Assembly: GCF_006546985.1 (NCBI RefSeq)
Contig: NZ_VATK01000009.1
Location: 1 to 64,000 of the forward strand
Source of the DNA: Bacillus sp. 03113
GTDB taxonomy: Bacteria > Bacillota > Bacilli > Bacillales > Cytobacillaceae
Direction of reading: 5' to 3'
Length of the DNA: 64,000 nucleotides
Below the pieces are notes generated by a model. The model had not been told where the DNA came from and ran no database searches. It saw nothing but the letters and a program-made list of their open reading frames with translations. Position 1 is the stretch's first letter. Each line of letters opens with the position of its first letter. This document shows positions 8,280 through 19,626 of the stretch, piece by piece. The translations under genes were made by a program, and so were the position numbers.

Positions 8280-9200
8280 TTATGCTTGTTGTACGTGCTG
8301 ATCACTCATTAATTGTTTATTTTTTGCAGCTGCATTTACTTGCTCGTCTGCATGATAAGAAGAACGGACAAGCGGTCCTGATTCACAATGACTAAAGCCT
8401 TTTTGTAAAGCAATTTCCTTTAATTCCTGAAATTCATCAGGATGATAATATTTTATAACCTTCAAATGCGATTTTGTAGGTTGCAGATACTGACCAATTG
8501 TCATAATATCCACATGATTTGCCCTTAAGTCATCCATTGTTTGTAAAATTTCTTCTTTTGTTTCACCTAGTCCAACCATTAAGCTCGATTTAGTTGGAAT
8601 GGTTGGCTGCATTTCCTTTGCTCTTCGTAAAAATTCCAGTGAACGATGGTATTTTGCTCGAGCACGAACTCTTGGTGAAAGTCTTTCAACTGTTTCAATG
8701 TTGTGATTTAAAATATCCGGACGAACTTCCATTAATGTCTGTAGATTTTCATAAATTCCGCCCATATCAGAAGGCAGTACTTCGATGCTCGTAAACGGAC
8801 TCTTTCTTCGAATGGCTCTTACCGTTTCAGCAAAAACAGCTGCCCCTCCATCTTTTAGGTCGTCTCTTGCAACTGCTGTAACAACAACATGCTTTAAGTT
8901 CATTGCCACAACTGAATCGGCTACTCTTTCTGGTTCTTTCCAATCAAGCTCATTTGGCAAACCAGTCTTTACAGCACAGAACCGACACGCTCTCGTGCAA
9001 ACGTCCCCTAAAATCATAAAGGTAGCTGTTCGTCTAACAGCCCAACATTCATGAATGTTCGGGCACCTTGCCTCTTCACAAACGGTGTGCAGGTTTTTTT
9101 CCCTCATCATTTTTTTTAATCCAGTATAATTTTCATTCGTATTCAATTTTATCTTTAACCATTCAGGTTTACGCAAATAATCATTTTTATTTTCCATCAT
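8280..9200 (-). CDS. lipA: LipA, lipoyl synthase
   Basis: A 306-residue radical-SAM enzyme that inserts two sulfur atoms into octanoyl-lipoyl domains, at the expense of its auxiliary 4Fe-4S cluster. The auxiliary-cluster motif [12 protein letters not shown] gives C41, C46 and C52. The radical-SAM motif CTRACRFC gives C68, C72 and C75. The C-terminal [10 protein letters not shown] is also family-typical. GcvH at 29979, a lipoylated protein, is a client encoded in the same window. The start may be the first or second of two adjacent ATGs (9200 or 9197), both behind GAAGGGA. Two F1 repeats lie directly upstream. Confidence 0.97.
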   Translation of the reverse strand: MMENKNDYLRKPEWLKIKLNTNENYTGLKKMMREKNLHTVCEEARCPNIHECWAVRRTATFMILGDVCTRACRFCAVKTGLPNELDWKEPERVADSVVAMNLKHVVVTAVARDDLKDGGAAVFAETVRAIRRKSPFTSIEVLPSDMGGIYENLQTLMEVRPDILNHNIETVERLSPRVRARAKYHRSLEFLRRAKEMQPTIPTKSSLMVGLGETKEEILQTMDDLRANHVDIMTIGQYLQPTKSHLKVIKYYHPDEFQELKEIALQKGFSHCESGPLVRSSYHADEQVNAAAKNKQLMSDQHVQQA

Positions 9201-9242
9201 TAACGTCCCTTCTCGTTAAACATGATAGAACTACAGGTTATA

Positions 9243-9362
9243 AGAAAAGCACAAGCGCCTTGATCAGCCCTGAAGAAAAATGTTCTCATGACTCAAAAAG
9301 TGTTTTTTACTTTTAGAGGCATGAGGTTATTTTTCACAAGGGCTAGGCGCTGGAGCTAGACA
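9243..9362. repeat. F1 dispersed repeat (copy b)
   Basis: The full-length form of the family: GAAAAGCACAAGCGCCTTGA, TCAGCCCTGAAGAAAAATGTTC, an inverted GACTCAAAAAG..CTTTTAGAGGC centre, then CACAAGGGCTAGGCGCTGGAGCTAGACA. The ends are complementary (GCGCCTTG..CAGCCCTG with CAAGGGCTAGGCGC), so the transcript would fold as a long hairpin. Confidence 0.8.
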
Positions 9363-9365
9363 ATA

Positions 9366-9482
9366 AGAAAAGCGCTAACGCCTTGTTCAACCTTAAAGAA
9401 AATGTTCATTTAGCTCTTAAATACTTTTTGCTTTTAGAGCTAAATGATTATTTTTCACAAGGGGTAGGCGCTGTATCTAGAC
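9366..9482. repeat. F1 dispersed repeat (copy c), in tandem with copy b
   Basis: A diverged copy of the F1 unit (GAAAAGCGCTAACGCCTTGTTCA ... CACAAGGGGTAGGCGCTGTATCTAGACA). Its centre has a perfect pair TTTAGCTC..GAGCTAAA. It is three bases from copy b, giving a tandem pair upstream of lipA. Confidence 0.75.
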
Positions 9483-9611
9483 ACCCGTCTACCTTCAATA
9501 ACAAAAATATTCATATGTAGTCACTTTATCACAATGAATAAATCACTACAAGCTGTACATTTTGAGTTTACCATTAATTGCACATAATGAATATTTTCTT
9601 ATCTCACAAAC

Positions 9612-9893
9612 TAAAGATAAAGTGAAACTTCAATCAGTGGGGGGTTCCGACGTACATGAAGTACTAGTACAGACAATGAGACAGGACGTCGTGCTTTTGC
9701 CTGCTTTATTCCCCACTGATTGTTAGTTGAATCAATCACGCTCATAGCTACCACATCCTGTAGCATTCGCCTGACTAGGACCTCCTGTCCGTCGTCGGGC
9801 TTTTACGGTCAGTTATCCCCTACCTAGGATTTCTCTTATACACTCATAACCTTAAGGTGGAGGTTTTACTGACCGTTAATGCGGGATAAACAT
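9612..9893. repeat. F2 dispersed repeat (copy B, near full length)
   Basis: ATAAAGTGAAACTTCAATCAGTGGGG opens it and CCCCACTGATTG closes the first hairpin. Then follow CATCCTGTAGCATTCGCCTGACTAGGACC, CAGTTATCCCCTACCTAGGATTTCTC, CACTCATAACCTTAAGGTGG and the end GACCGTTAATGCGGGATAAA. It ends 20 bases before lytH and so is part of the lytH leader or promoter region. Confidence 0.8.
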
Positions 9894-9912
9894 TTTACAA
9901 TGGAGGATTCAC

Positions 9913-10899
9913 ATGCGCTTTCTAATTATTTTTCCAATTCTTTTATTACTAGGTACAAATCCTAACTTTCATGTTAAGGCTGCTACTTTAAATAGTGACA
10001 TTTATACACAACGAATGGCGCTGTACAAAAAAGTTGAAACAGTTACAAGGATCCCATGGTACTATTTAGCTGCTGTCGATCAATATGAACGCAATGTCCG
10101 TCAGGCACGAACTGATCTACCAGATGCAGAAGGATTAATTGGAATTTATTTTCGTCCTGAAGAATGGACAGGAATTACAAACCCTAACCTTACAGATGAA
10201 AATCCAACCTCCATTCAATTTTTTGATGGAATTGGGTTTGACGGGAACGGAGATCACAAATCCAGTCTAAAAAATGATGAAGACGTCTTGCATGCTTTCG
10301 CTAATATTCTTCTTCAATACGGAACTGATCATGAAAATCTTAAAATTGGGTTGTGGAATTATTATCATAGAGACAAAACCGTTGGCATTATTATAGGGAA
10401 AGCTATGATTTACAAACATTTTGGAAGAATAAATTTAGAAAATCATGCTTTTCCTTTGCCAATAAGGAGTGAATACAGCTATCGAAATACATGGGGAGAT
10501 GCTAGAGGATGGGGCGGAAGAAGAATGCATGAAGGGACAGATATTTTTGCTGATTATGGTGTGCCAGTTCGTGCAACTTCGTACGGAATTATTGAAATGA
10601 AAGGGTGGAATAAATATGGAGGCTGGAGAATCGGAATTCGTGATATCAACAACAATTATCATTATTTTGCCCATCTCAGTGGTTTTGCCAAGGATTTAAA
10701 AATCAATCAAATCGTTGAGCCAGGCAAGATCATTGGAGGTGTGGGAAGCTCAGGATATGGTCCTCCAGGAACATCAGGAAAATTCCCACCTCATTTACAT
10801 TATGGAATGTATAAGGATAATGGTTATACAGAATGGTCCTATGATCCATATCCACACTTAAAATTATGGGAAAGGCTAGATAGGCAACAAAAACGCTAG
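9913..10899 (+). CDS. lytH: LytH (YunA), M23-family cell-wall endopeptidase
   Basis: A 328-residue secreted zinc endopeptidase with a signal peptide over residues 1-23 (ending FHVKA). An N-terminal domain spans roughly 25-180. An M23 domain follows with HEGTD (H206, D210), the HLH motif (294-296) and a central YHYFAHLSG. In B. subtilis LytH cuts L-alanyl-D-glutamate bonds in sporulation and shapes spore cortex peptidoglycan; that role is carried over by family and by position next to lipA. Start ATG 9913 has GGAGG nine bases upstream. It is convergent with the HD-GYP gene. Confidence 0.88.
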   Translation: MRFLIIFPILLLLGTNPNFHVKAATLNSDIYTQRMALYKKVETVTRIPWYYLAAVDQYERNVRQARTDLPDAEGLIGIYFRPEEWTGITNPNLTDENPTSIQFFDGIGFDGNGDHKSSLKNDEDVLHAFANILLQYGTDHENLKIGLWNYYHRDKTVGIIIGKAMIYKHFGRINLENHAFPLPIRSEYSYRNTWGDARGWGGRRMHEGTDIFADYGVPVRATSYGIIEMKGWNKYGGWRIGIRDINNNYHYFAHLSGFAKDLKINQIVEPGKIIGGVGSSGYGPPGTSGKFPPHLHYGMYKDNGYTEWSYDPYPHLKLWERLDRQQKR

Positions 10900-10909
10900 A
10901 TATTTTTTC

Positions 10910-10984
10910 AGCCGCGACAGATACGAATATATATATAATATGCTCATCCTCACGTTTTGAGGATTGTAATAAATCTGCGCGGCT
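10910..10984. other. Structured spacer between convergent genes
   Basis: AGCCGCGACAGAT (10910-10922) pairs with ATCTGCGCGGCT (10973-10984), 12 pairs with one bulge. It encloses a second hairpin, ATCCTCA (10946-10952) with TGAGGAT (10958-10964). It lies between the stops of lytH and the HD-GYP gene. No clear T-run follows, so a two-way terminator is possible but unproven. Confidence 0.5.
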
Positions 10985-11008
10985 TAGCTTTATCCGATGG
11001 GGTTTAGT

Positions 11009-12103
11009 TTAACCTTTATTATAAGTTGCATCACAATTTGTTATGACAACAGAAAGCTCTGACATAAGGTCAAGTTCATAGGCATCTATAGGAACACCAT
11101 CATGTTCTAATATTTTTACAACAGGACGATCGCTTAAACCTTTATTTTGTTTAGAAACGACCCCTTTTTTCTTATTACTCAATTCAACTGTTAGTCCTAC
11201 TGGATAGATCGTTACTGACCTTCTGAAGGCTTCAATAATCTCTCTTTCAAATAACGTACCTGCCCCTGAATATAAAAAGTCGAGCCCTTCATGCGGCAGC
11301 ATAGCTTTACGATATACTCTATGAGAAGTAATGGCATCAAATACATCTGACACAGCGATAATTTTTGCAAATAAATGTATTTCATCCCCTTTTATTCCTC
11401 GTGGGTAGCCTGATCCATTCAGTCTTTCATGATGTTGATACGCACAATGAGCAACTAGTAAAGAAAGGGTTGATACATTTTTCAACAATTGAAATCCAAC
11501 CTCTGGATGCCTTTTCACTTCTTCAAATTCTTTTTTAGTTAATTGACCTGGTTTTAGTAAAATTTCTTTTGGAGTTGTCATTTTTCCTACATCGTGCAGG
11601 ATTGCTCCAATACCAAGTATTTCAAGATCCTTTGGAGGAAGTTTCAACTCCATTCCAATCGCTAACGAATAAAGGGCTACATTAAGAGAATGAGAAAAAA
11701 CATATTGATCTCGTATATACACATCTGATAATAATCCAATTAAACCCTTATGATTTTTGACTTCAGTTATTAGCTGACGGGTTAGTTTAGAAAATGATTG
11801 TGATGTTTTTTCAAAAATAAAAGAGTTCGTAGCTTTCATATCTTTTTGAACTTCATTAAACGTATTCTCAATAGAATGAATTGCTTCTCTTTTTACCTTA
11901 GATGATATTGTATCAACATAATGAATATCTTTTGTTCGTTCATCGTGAACATAAAGATACATAATTCCTAGATCATAAATGCGCTTTAACACTTTTTTGT
12001 TGAGTACAACACCTTCATTAACTAAAATTTTGCCCTTTTCATTGTATATGGCTTTTGCTAGCTTAACACCAGCTTCTATTGATCTAGTGGCTACTAATCT
12101 CAT
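11009..12103 (-). CDS. HD-GYP domain protein, probable cyclic-di-GMP phosphodiesterase
   Basis: A 364-residue cytoplasmic protein. The N-terminal 100 residues are an unassigned region of the DUF3391-like type, and an HD-GYP domain covers about 120-310. The metal-binding HD is at 170-171 (ILHDVGK) and the GYP signature at 232-234 (GSGYPRG), with VAHCAYQHHERLNG before it. HD-GYP enzymes hydrolyse c-di-GMP to pGpG or GMP. There is no signal peptide or membrane segment, so the input is cytosolic. It occupies the place where B. subtilis has yunB, between lytH and yunC, so this is a local gene replacement or insertion. Confidence 0.85.
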   Translation of the reverse strand: MRLVATRSIEAGVKLAKAIYNEKGKILVNEGVVLNKKVLKRIYDLGIMYLYVHDERTKDIHYVDTISSKVKREAIHSIENTFNEVQKDMKATNSFIFEKTSQSFSKLTRQLITEVKNHKGLIGLLSDVYIRDQYVFSHSLNVALYSLAIGMELKLPPKDLEILGIGAILHDVGKMTTPKEILLKPGQLTKKEFEEVKRHPEVGFQLLKNVSTLSLLVAHCAYQHHERLNGSGYPRGIKGDEIHLFAKIIAVSDVFDAITSHRVYRKAMLPHEGLDFLYSGAGTLFEREIIEAFRRSVTIYPVGLTVELSNKKKGVVSKQNKGLSDRPVVKILEHDGVPIDAYELDLMSELSVVITNCDATYNKG

Positions 12104-12299
12104 GTGGTACTCCTATCAATCTGATCTCATACGTTTATTCCTAATGAAAGGCATTAGGATGAATGAACTATTTCATCATCACTCACATAATTACTTTTAT
12201 CCTACTTCTATTAAAGTACTTCTTTATCTGTCCTTTTTCAATATACTTTAGTCCTTTTTTTAAAAAATTCTGTAAAAGGAATTCTATTTTATTTTTGTA

Positions 12300-12337
12300 A
12301 ACAACAAAATAGGATGTAAGATTCTTTTCTTACATCC
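12300..12337 (-). terminator. Intrinsic terminator of yunC
   Basis: On the minus strand GGATGTAAG pairs perfectly with CTTACATCC and is followed by TATTTTGTTGTTT. It starts two bases after the yunC stop. Confidence 0.75.
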
Positions 12338-12338
12338 C

Positions 12339-12641
12339 TTAGACCATCTTCAATAGGGCTTCCTTTCCTATCATCCCTTTATATATTCCATATTTTTCAG
12401 CTTCATACGTAACCGATTCTAGTGGGGCATTCAGAAGCTGTTCAATGGTTTTTACTCCAACAGCTCTACCTGCAATAATTTTGCGTTCCTTGAGCTTTTC
12501 ATTTAATAAACTAACATCTAAAGCACCACACATAATATATCCTTTATCATTTGACACAATTAGTAAATGAGTTTTTGGTAATTGAACTGATATACTTAAA
12601 AAGGTAATCCCATTAATGTCGATTGGAGACAAATTCATCAT
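12339..12641 (-). CDS. yunC: YunC, DUF1805 protein
   Basis: A 100-residue protein of the YunC family (DUF1805). It has the core LLIVSNDKGYIMCGALDVSLLNEKL near 26-50 and AGRAVGVKTIEQLLNAPLESVT near 58-79. Small cytoplasmic protein, no membrane segment, function unknown. It is 61 bases downstream of yunD on the same strand, in the B. subtilis order without yunB and yunE. It has its own terminator. Confidence 0.8.
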   Translation of the reverse strand: MMNLSPIDINGITFLSISVQLPKTHLLIVSNDKGYIMCGALDVSLLNEKLKERKIIAGRAVGVKTIEQLLNAPLESVTYEAEKYGIYKGMIGKEALLKMV

Positions 12642-12702
12642 ACATACACACCTTCCTTCCCACTAACAAACTATGTTAACGGTTGAAAAAAAGTGTATAA
12701 AT

Positions 12703-14064
12703 CTAGCTTTTCACGATCTTTTTTAACGTTATTTCAAGCAAATAGCGCATAAACTCAGGTAAAAAATATTCTTTGTGCTCTGCACGATAAATAGCAGGGA
12801 AGTATCTTCCAAAGGAAAACATGTCTGGTATCGCTACTCTATAAATTTGTTTCGATAATAGTTCATTACCGCGGATCGAAAATACTGGTCGTACCTCATC
12901 CATATTGACTTCTATTCCTTCATAAACCATTTTTCCCATAATCGTTCCTCTAAATCCTAGTCCTTTAACTTGTAAATGAGCCCATTTTTCATCACATGTA
13001 TCGTTTAATACTTCTTTTAGCTCAGCACCAGATAACGCTACTACACATGGATTAATTGGATGGGGACAAATCTTTAATAAATCATAATGGCTCACTGATC
13101 CCGCTTCCAAAGAATTTAAGATGAGCCCTTCATTTAGAAAACCACAATCGGCTTTGCACCAATCAACCATCGCTGTACATAGTAGTTGTGCTAGACTTTC
13201 AATTGAATACCTTTCAGTTAAACGAACAACTTCATTTGATAAAAGCTCTTTCCCTTTATGATATAAGTTTTCTATGGTTTGATTTTCATCGTTTGCGATC
13301 GGTAAATGATTTGTATCATATAGCAGTGCTCTTTGGGAGGTAATCTTTTTTTGCGTTGAATCTACTTCAAGCGTAACATGACCTGTGTAATATCCATACT
13401 TCCCTGCAGCTGCTAAAAGAGTATGATTAACTAGCTTCCCTTCATGTAGAATATGATGGGTATGCGCACCTAAAATAACATCAATATCTGGAAATTTTTC
13501 TGCAATCATTTCATCATCATGGATACCTAAATGAGATAGCAAAACAATGATATCCGCTTCATTTTTCAACAACTTTAATTGAGCATTTAATTCTTCAAAA
13601 GGATCTGTAAGCTTCCATCCTAATAAATCATAGAGCTGTGAATAAAATACTGTAAGTCCAATAACAGCTATTTTTAATCCGCTATTTGTCTGATAGATTT
13701 GGTATGGTTTAGCCCATTCAGGACGACTATTATCTTTTCTATACAAATTTGCTACAATCACATCAAATTTTGCTTGTTTATATAAAACATCTAAACTTGT
13801 ATACGAAAGGGTAATCCCTTCATTATTCCCAATCGTCGCAGCTGTATAATGCGCCTCATTTAATAATTCGGTATTATTTTTTCCCTGAGTTGCTTCTGTG
13901 TATGGATGCCATAAATCCATATGATCGCCTATATCAAAAATAAAAACTGAATCCCCTGCTTCTTCATGCCATTTTTTTCGTTTTGTTAATAATTCATTAA
14001 TTCTTGGCCAATTTTCAAAATGGCTATGTAAATCATTTGTATGATAAATATGGATGGTTTCCAT
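12703..14064 (-). CDS. yunD: YunD, calcineurin-like metallophosphatase / 5'-nucleotidase family
   Basis: The N-terminal metallophosphatase domain has all the metal motifs: HTNDLHSHF (residues 6-14), DIGDHMD, GNNE, LLSHLG and GAHTHH. The C-terminal 5'-nucleotidase domain starts near 290. Relatives hydrolyse nucleotides or nucleotide sugars. There is no signal peptide, so it is cytoplasmic, unlike the secreted UshA type. I start it at ATG 14064 (453 residues), which has AAGGAAGG eight bases upstream. An upstream in-frame ATG at 14118 overlaps the yunF stop and has no ribosome binding site. Confidence 0.85.
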   Translation of the reverse strand: METIHIYHTNDLHSHFENWPRINELLTKRKKWHEEAGDSVFIFDIGDHMDLWHPYTEATQGKNNTELLNEAHYTAATIGNNEGITLSYTSLDVLYKQAKFDVIVANLYRKDNSRPEWAKPYQIYQTNSGLKIAVIGLTVFYSQLYDLLGWKLTDPFEELNAQLKLLKNEADIIVLLSHLGIHDDEMIAEKFPDIDVILGAHTHHILHEGKLVNHTLLAAAGKYGYYTGHVTLEVDSTQKKITSQRALLYDTNHLPIANDENQTIENLYHKGKELLSNEVVRLTERYSIESLAQLLCTAMVDWCKADCGFLNEGLILNSLEAGSVSHYDLLKICPHPINPCVVALSGAELKEVLNDTCDEKWAHLQVKGLGFRGTIMGKMVYEGIEVNMDEVRPVFSIRGNELLSKQIYRVAIPDMFSFGRYFPAIYRAEHKEYFLPEFMRYLLEITLKKIVKS

Positions 14065-14117
14065 TCCTTCGCCTTCCTTTAATCCAATCGCACTTGTTAT
14101 GTCATCAATAAAATTCA

Positions 14118-14963
14118 TTAAAATAAGTCAAGTTGTCTTGGTGCTAAATCTTTATATGTTAATTGAAGGATCTTAATCATGTCTTTCGCATTATCTGCCG
14201 CATCTCCGCCTGAATTATTGTTGAAAAGAACATACACATTTTCACAATTTTGATGCAGCTCTTTTAATGATTTAGCCCATTCTTTTAGTTCAGCTTGATT
14301 GTAATGATATAAATAGCGAACTTCTCGCCAGTCTTTGTTGTTTCGCCTCTGCCAGCCGTGAACATTTCTTCCATGGAAACGGACGAGGACTTTATCTTTA
14401 TTCGTGGTTCTTAACACAATGGGAATAGATCCTTCGCCAGCTTGGGGTTCATCACAAATGCTATGTATCCAATTCTCATCCTTCATAAATTGAATCGTTT
14501 TTTCTATCATATTCGGCTTAAACCATGATTGATGTCTAAATTCAAGCGCACATGGAAGATCACCCATTTGTTCTTTACACCATCTTAAATAATTCACATT
14601 GTCTTTTTGACAATCAAACCAAGGTGGAAATTGAAATAAAACCATGGCTAATTTATTTTTATTAATATAAGGGATTAAAGATTCTTTAAAAGCAATAAAC
14701 ATTTCTCTTTTATCCTTAAAAGGGATTTCTCCTCTTTCATGCCCCGTCATGCCTTGATAGGCTTTCACAATAAATTGAAAGGTGTCTGGTGTCTCCTCTA
14801 CCCATCTTAAAGAATGGCGAATAGGTTGAATCGCATAAAAAGAAGCATCCACTTCAACAGTTGGAAAAAATCCTGCATACGCGTTTAATTTTCCTCTAGG
14901 TGTCACATCCGATCCATACAACCGATCATGATCCCCCCACCCAGTAAGACCAATCAAAATCAT
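14118..14963 (-). CDS. yunF: YunF, DUF72 TIM-barrel protein
   Basis: A 281-residue protein of the YecE/DUF72 family, recognisable from GLTGWGDHDRLY at the start, FPTVEVDASFYA near 35, LEFRHQSWF near 140-150, VRFHGRN near 195 and YVLFNNNSGGDAADNA near 247. The fold is a TIM barrel; the reaction is not known. The start is ATG 14963 with AAGAGGTG upstream; the in-frame GTG nine bases earlier is inside that binding site. It precedes yunD and is 266 bases from sufB, with a large palindromic element between. Confidence 0.82.
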   Translation of the reverse strand: MILIGLTGWGDHDRLYGSDVTPRGKLNAYAGFFPTVEVDASFYAIQPIRHSLRWVEETPDTFQFIVKAYQGMTGHERGEIPFKDKREMFIAFKESLIPYINKNKLAMVLFQFPPWFDCQKDNVNYLRWCKEQMGDLPCALEFRHQSWFKPNMIEKTIQFMKDENWIHSICDEPQAGEGSIPIVLRTTNKDKVLVRFHGRNVHGWQRRNNKDWREVRYLYHYNQAELKEWAKSLKELHQNCENVYVLFNNNSGGDAADNAKDMIKILQLTYKDLAPRQLDLF

Positions 14964-15023
14964 AAAAAACACCTCTTAAAACATCATAGCACATCTAAAT
15001 CAAGGATTCCCTCATATAAAAAC

Positions 15024-15163
15024 GATTTTTGGCTCATTTAGCCATAATTTCATAAAAGGCTTGAGGAAAGCTAGCTTGCCCCAGCCTTTTATGAAATTAT
15101 GGCTGCCTTGAAGCGCGCTTCAAGGTATGTGAAACATAGTTTCACACAAATGAGCCAAAAATC
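15024..15163. repeat. 140-bp cloverleaf palindromic element
   Basis: A perfect 16-base terminal inverted repeat (15024-15039 with 15148-15163, GATTTTTGGCTCATTT) encloses three perfect hairpins. These are a 21-bp stem (15041-15061 with 15083-15103) with a 21-base loop, a 20-base palindrome CCTTGAAGCGCGCTTCAAGG (15106-15125), and TGTGAAAC-ATA-GTTTCACA (15128-15146). Only a few bases are unpaired outside the loops. No frame is open through it. It lies between yunF and the suf terminator, is unlike repeat families F1-F3, and occurs once here. Confidence 0.85.
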
Positions 15164-15186
15164 AACTTAGTTTATAAACTTAATCT

Positions 15187-15221
15187 ACAAAAAAACCGCT
15201 ACCTAATCGGTAACGGTTTTT
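15187..15221 (-). terminator. Intrinsic terminator of the suf operon
   Basis: On the minus strand AAAAACCGTTACC and GGTAGCGGTTTTT form a stem with one mismatch, followed by a T-run. It starts nine bases past the sufB stop. Confidence 0.85.
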
Positions 15222-15229
15222 GATTACTA

Positions 15230-16627
15230 TTATCCAATAGAACCTTCCATCTCAAATTTGATAAGACGATTCATTTCAACAGCGTATTCCATCGGAAGCT
15301 CTTTCGTAAATGGTTCAATAAAGCCCATAACAATCATTTCTGTAGCTTCTTGCTCTGAAACTCCACGGCTCATCAAGTAGAATAATTGCTCTTCTGAAAC
15401 CTTTGAAACCTTTGCTTCATGCTCTAATGAAATGTTATCATTATAAATTTCATTATACGGAATCGTATCAGAAGTAGATTGATTATCCATAATTAATGTA
15501 TCACACTCAATATTTGCACGTGCGCCTTCAGCTTTACGTCCAAATTGCACAATTCCACGATAGGTTACTTTTCCGCCATGCTTCGCAATCGATTTTGAAA
15601 CAATGGTAGAGGATGTGTTAGGAGCTAAATGAATCATTTTTGCACCTGCATCCTGATGCTGACCTTTTCCGGCAATCGCAATAGATAAAGTCATCCCGCG
15701 TGCACCTTCACCTTTTAAAATAACCGCTGGATATTTCATTGTTAATTTGGATCCAATGTTGCCATCAATCCATTCCATTGTCGCATTCTCTTCACAGACA
15801 GCACGCTTCGTAACAAGATTATATACATTATTCGCCCAGTTTTGAATGGTCGTATAACGGCAATAAGCACCTTTTTTAATAATAATTTCTACAACCGCAC
15901 TATGAAGGGAATTCGTTGTATAAACAGGCGCTGTACATCCTTCTACATAATGAACACTTGCGTCTTCATCAACAATGATAAGAGTACGCTCAAACTGTCC
16001 CATATTTTCTGAATTGATTCGGAAATATGCCTGTAACGGTGTATCTACTTTAACACCTTTCGGAACGTATATAAAAGAACCACCTGACCATACAGCAGAG
16101 TTAAGTGCTGAAAATTTATTATCTGTTGGCGGAATTACTTTCGCCCAATGCTCTCGGAAAATGTCTTCATTTTCTTTAAGAGCTGAATCTGTATCTTTAA
16201 ATACGATTCCCAGCGCTTCAAGGTCTTCCTTCATATTATGATAAACAACCTCAGATTCATATTGAGCAGATACCCCTGCTAAATATTTTTGCTCGGCTTC
16301 CGGTATGCCAAGTTTATCAAAGGTTTGTTTAATTTCTTCAGGCACTTCATCCCAAGATTTCTCTGATTTTTCGGATGGTTTTACATAATACGTAATTTCA
16401 TCAAAGTTAAGTGATGCTAAGTCTCCACCCCATTGTGGCATGGGAATATTGTAGAAATGCTCTAAGGATTTTAAGCGAAAGTCGAGCATCCATTGAGGCT
16501 CGTCTTTCATTTTAGAAATTTCTTCAACGATTTCTTTTGTTAACCCACGCTTTGAGCGGAAAATAGAAACGTCTTTATCGGCAAAACCATACTTATAATC
16601 CCCTATTTCAGGCATTTTTTTTGCCAT
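15230..16627 (-). CDS. sufB: SufB, Fe-S scaffold subunit
   Basis: A 465-residue SufB, the scaffold protein on which the SufBCD complex builds Fe-S clusters. Diagnostic stretches include [29 protein letters not shown] (the conserved Cys), [34 protein letters not shown] and the C-terminal [24 protein letters not shown] start it at the second ATG (16627, [15 protein letters not shown]), nine bases from GGAGG and matching the B. subtilis start; the ATG two codons earlier is too close to the binding site. It is the last gene of sufCDSUB, 16 bases after sufU. Confidence 0.97.
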   Translation of the reverse strand: MAKKMPEIGDYKYGFADKDVSIFRSKRGLTKEIVEEISKMKDEPQWMLDFRLKSLEHFYNIPMPQWGGDLASLNFDEITYYVKPSEKSEKSWDEVPEEIKQTFDKLGIPEAEQKYLAGVSAQYESEVVYHNMKEDLEALGIVFKDTDSALKENEDIFREHWAKVIPPTDNKFSALNSAVWSGGSFIYVPKGVKVDTPLQAYFRINSENMGQFERTLIIVDEDASVHYVEGCTAPVYTTNSLHSAVVEIIIKKGAYCRYTTIQNWANNVYNLVTKRAVCEENATMEWIDGNIGSKLTMKYPAVILKGEGARGMTLSIAIAGKGQHQDAGAKMIHLAPNTSSTIVSKSIAKHGGKVTYRGIVQFGRKAEGARANIECDTLIMDNQSTSDTIPYNEIYNDNISLEHEAKVSKVSEEQLFYLMSRGVSEQEATEMIVMGFIEPFTKELPMEYAVEMNRLIKFEMEGSIG

Positions 16628-16643
16628 CGTCATCTTCCTCCAA

Positions 16644-19610
<2,967 letters not shown>

Positions 19611-19626
19611 TTTGATCCCCCTAACC

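Noticed and set aside
11979-12251. Plus-strand frame opposite the HD-GYP start
   Set aside because: It is antisense to the HD-GYP coding end, has no binding site and low-complexity content.
14065-14118. 18-codon N-terminal extension of yunD
   Set aside because: No binding site upstream; the family motif HTNDLH begins just after ATG 14064, which has a good site.
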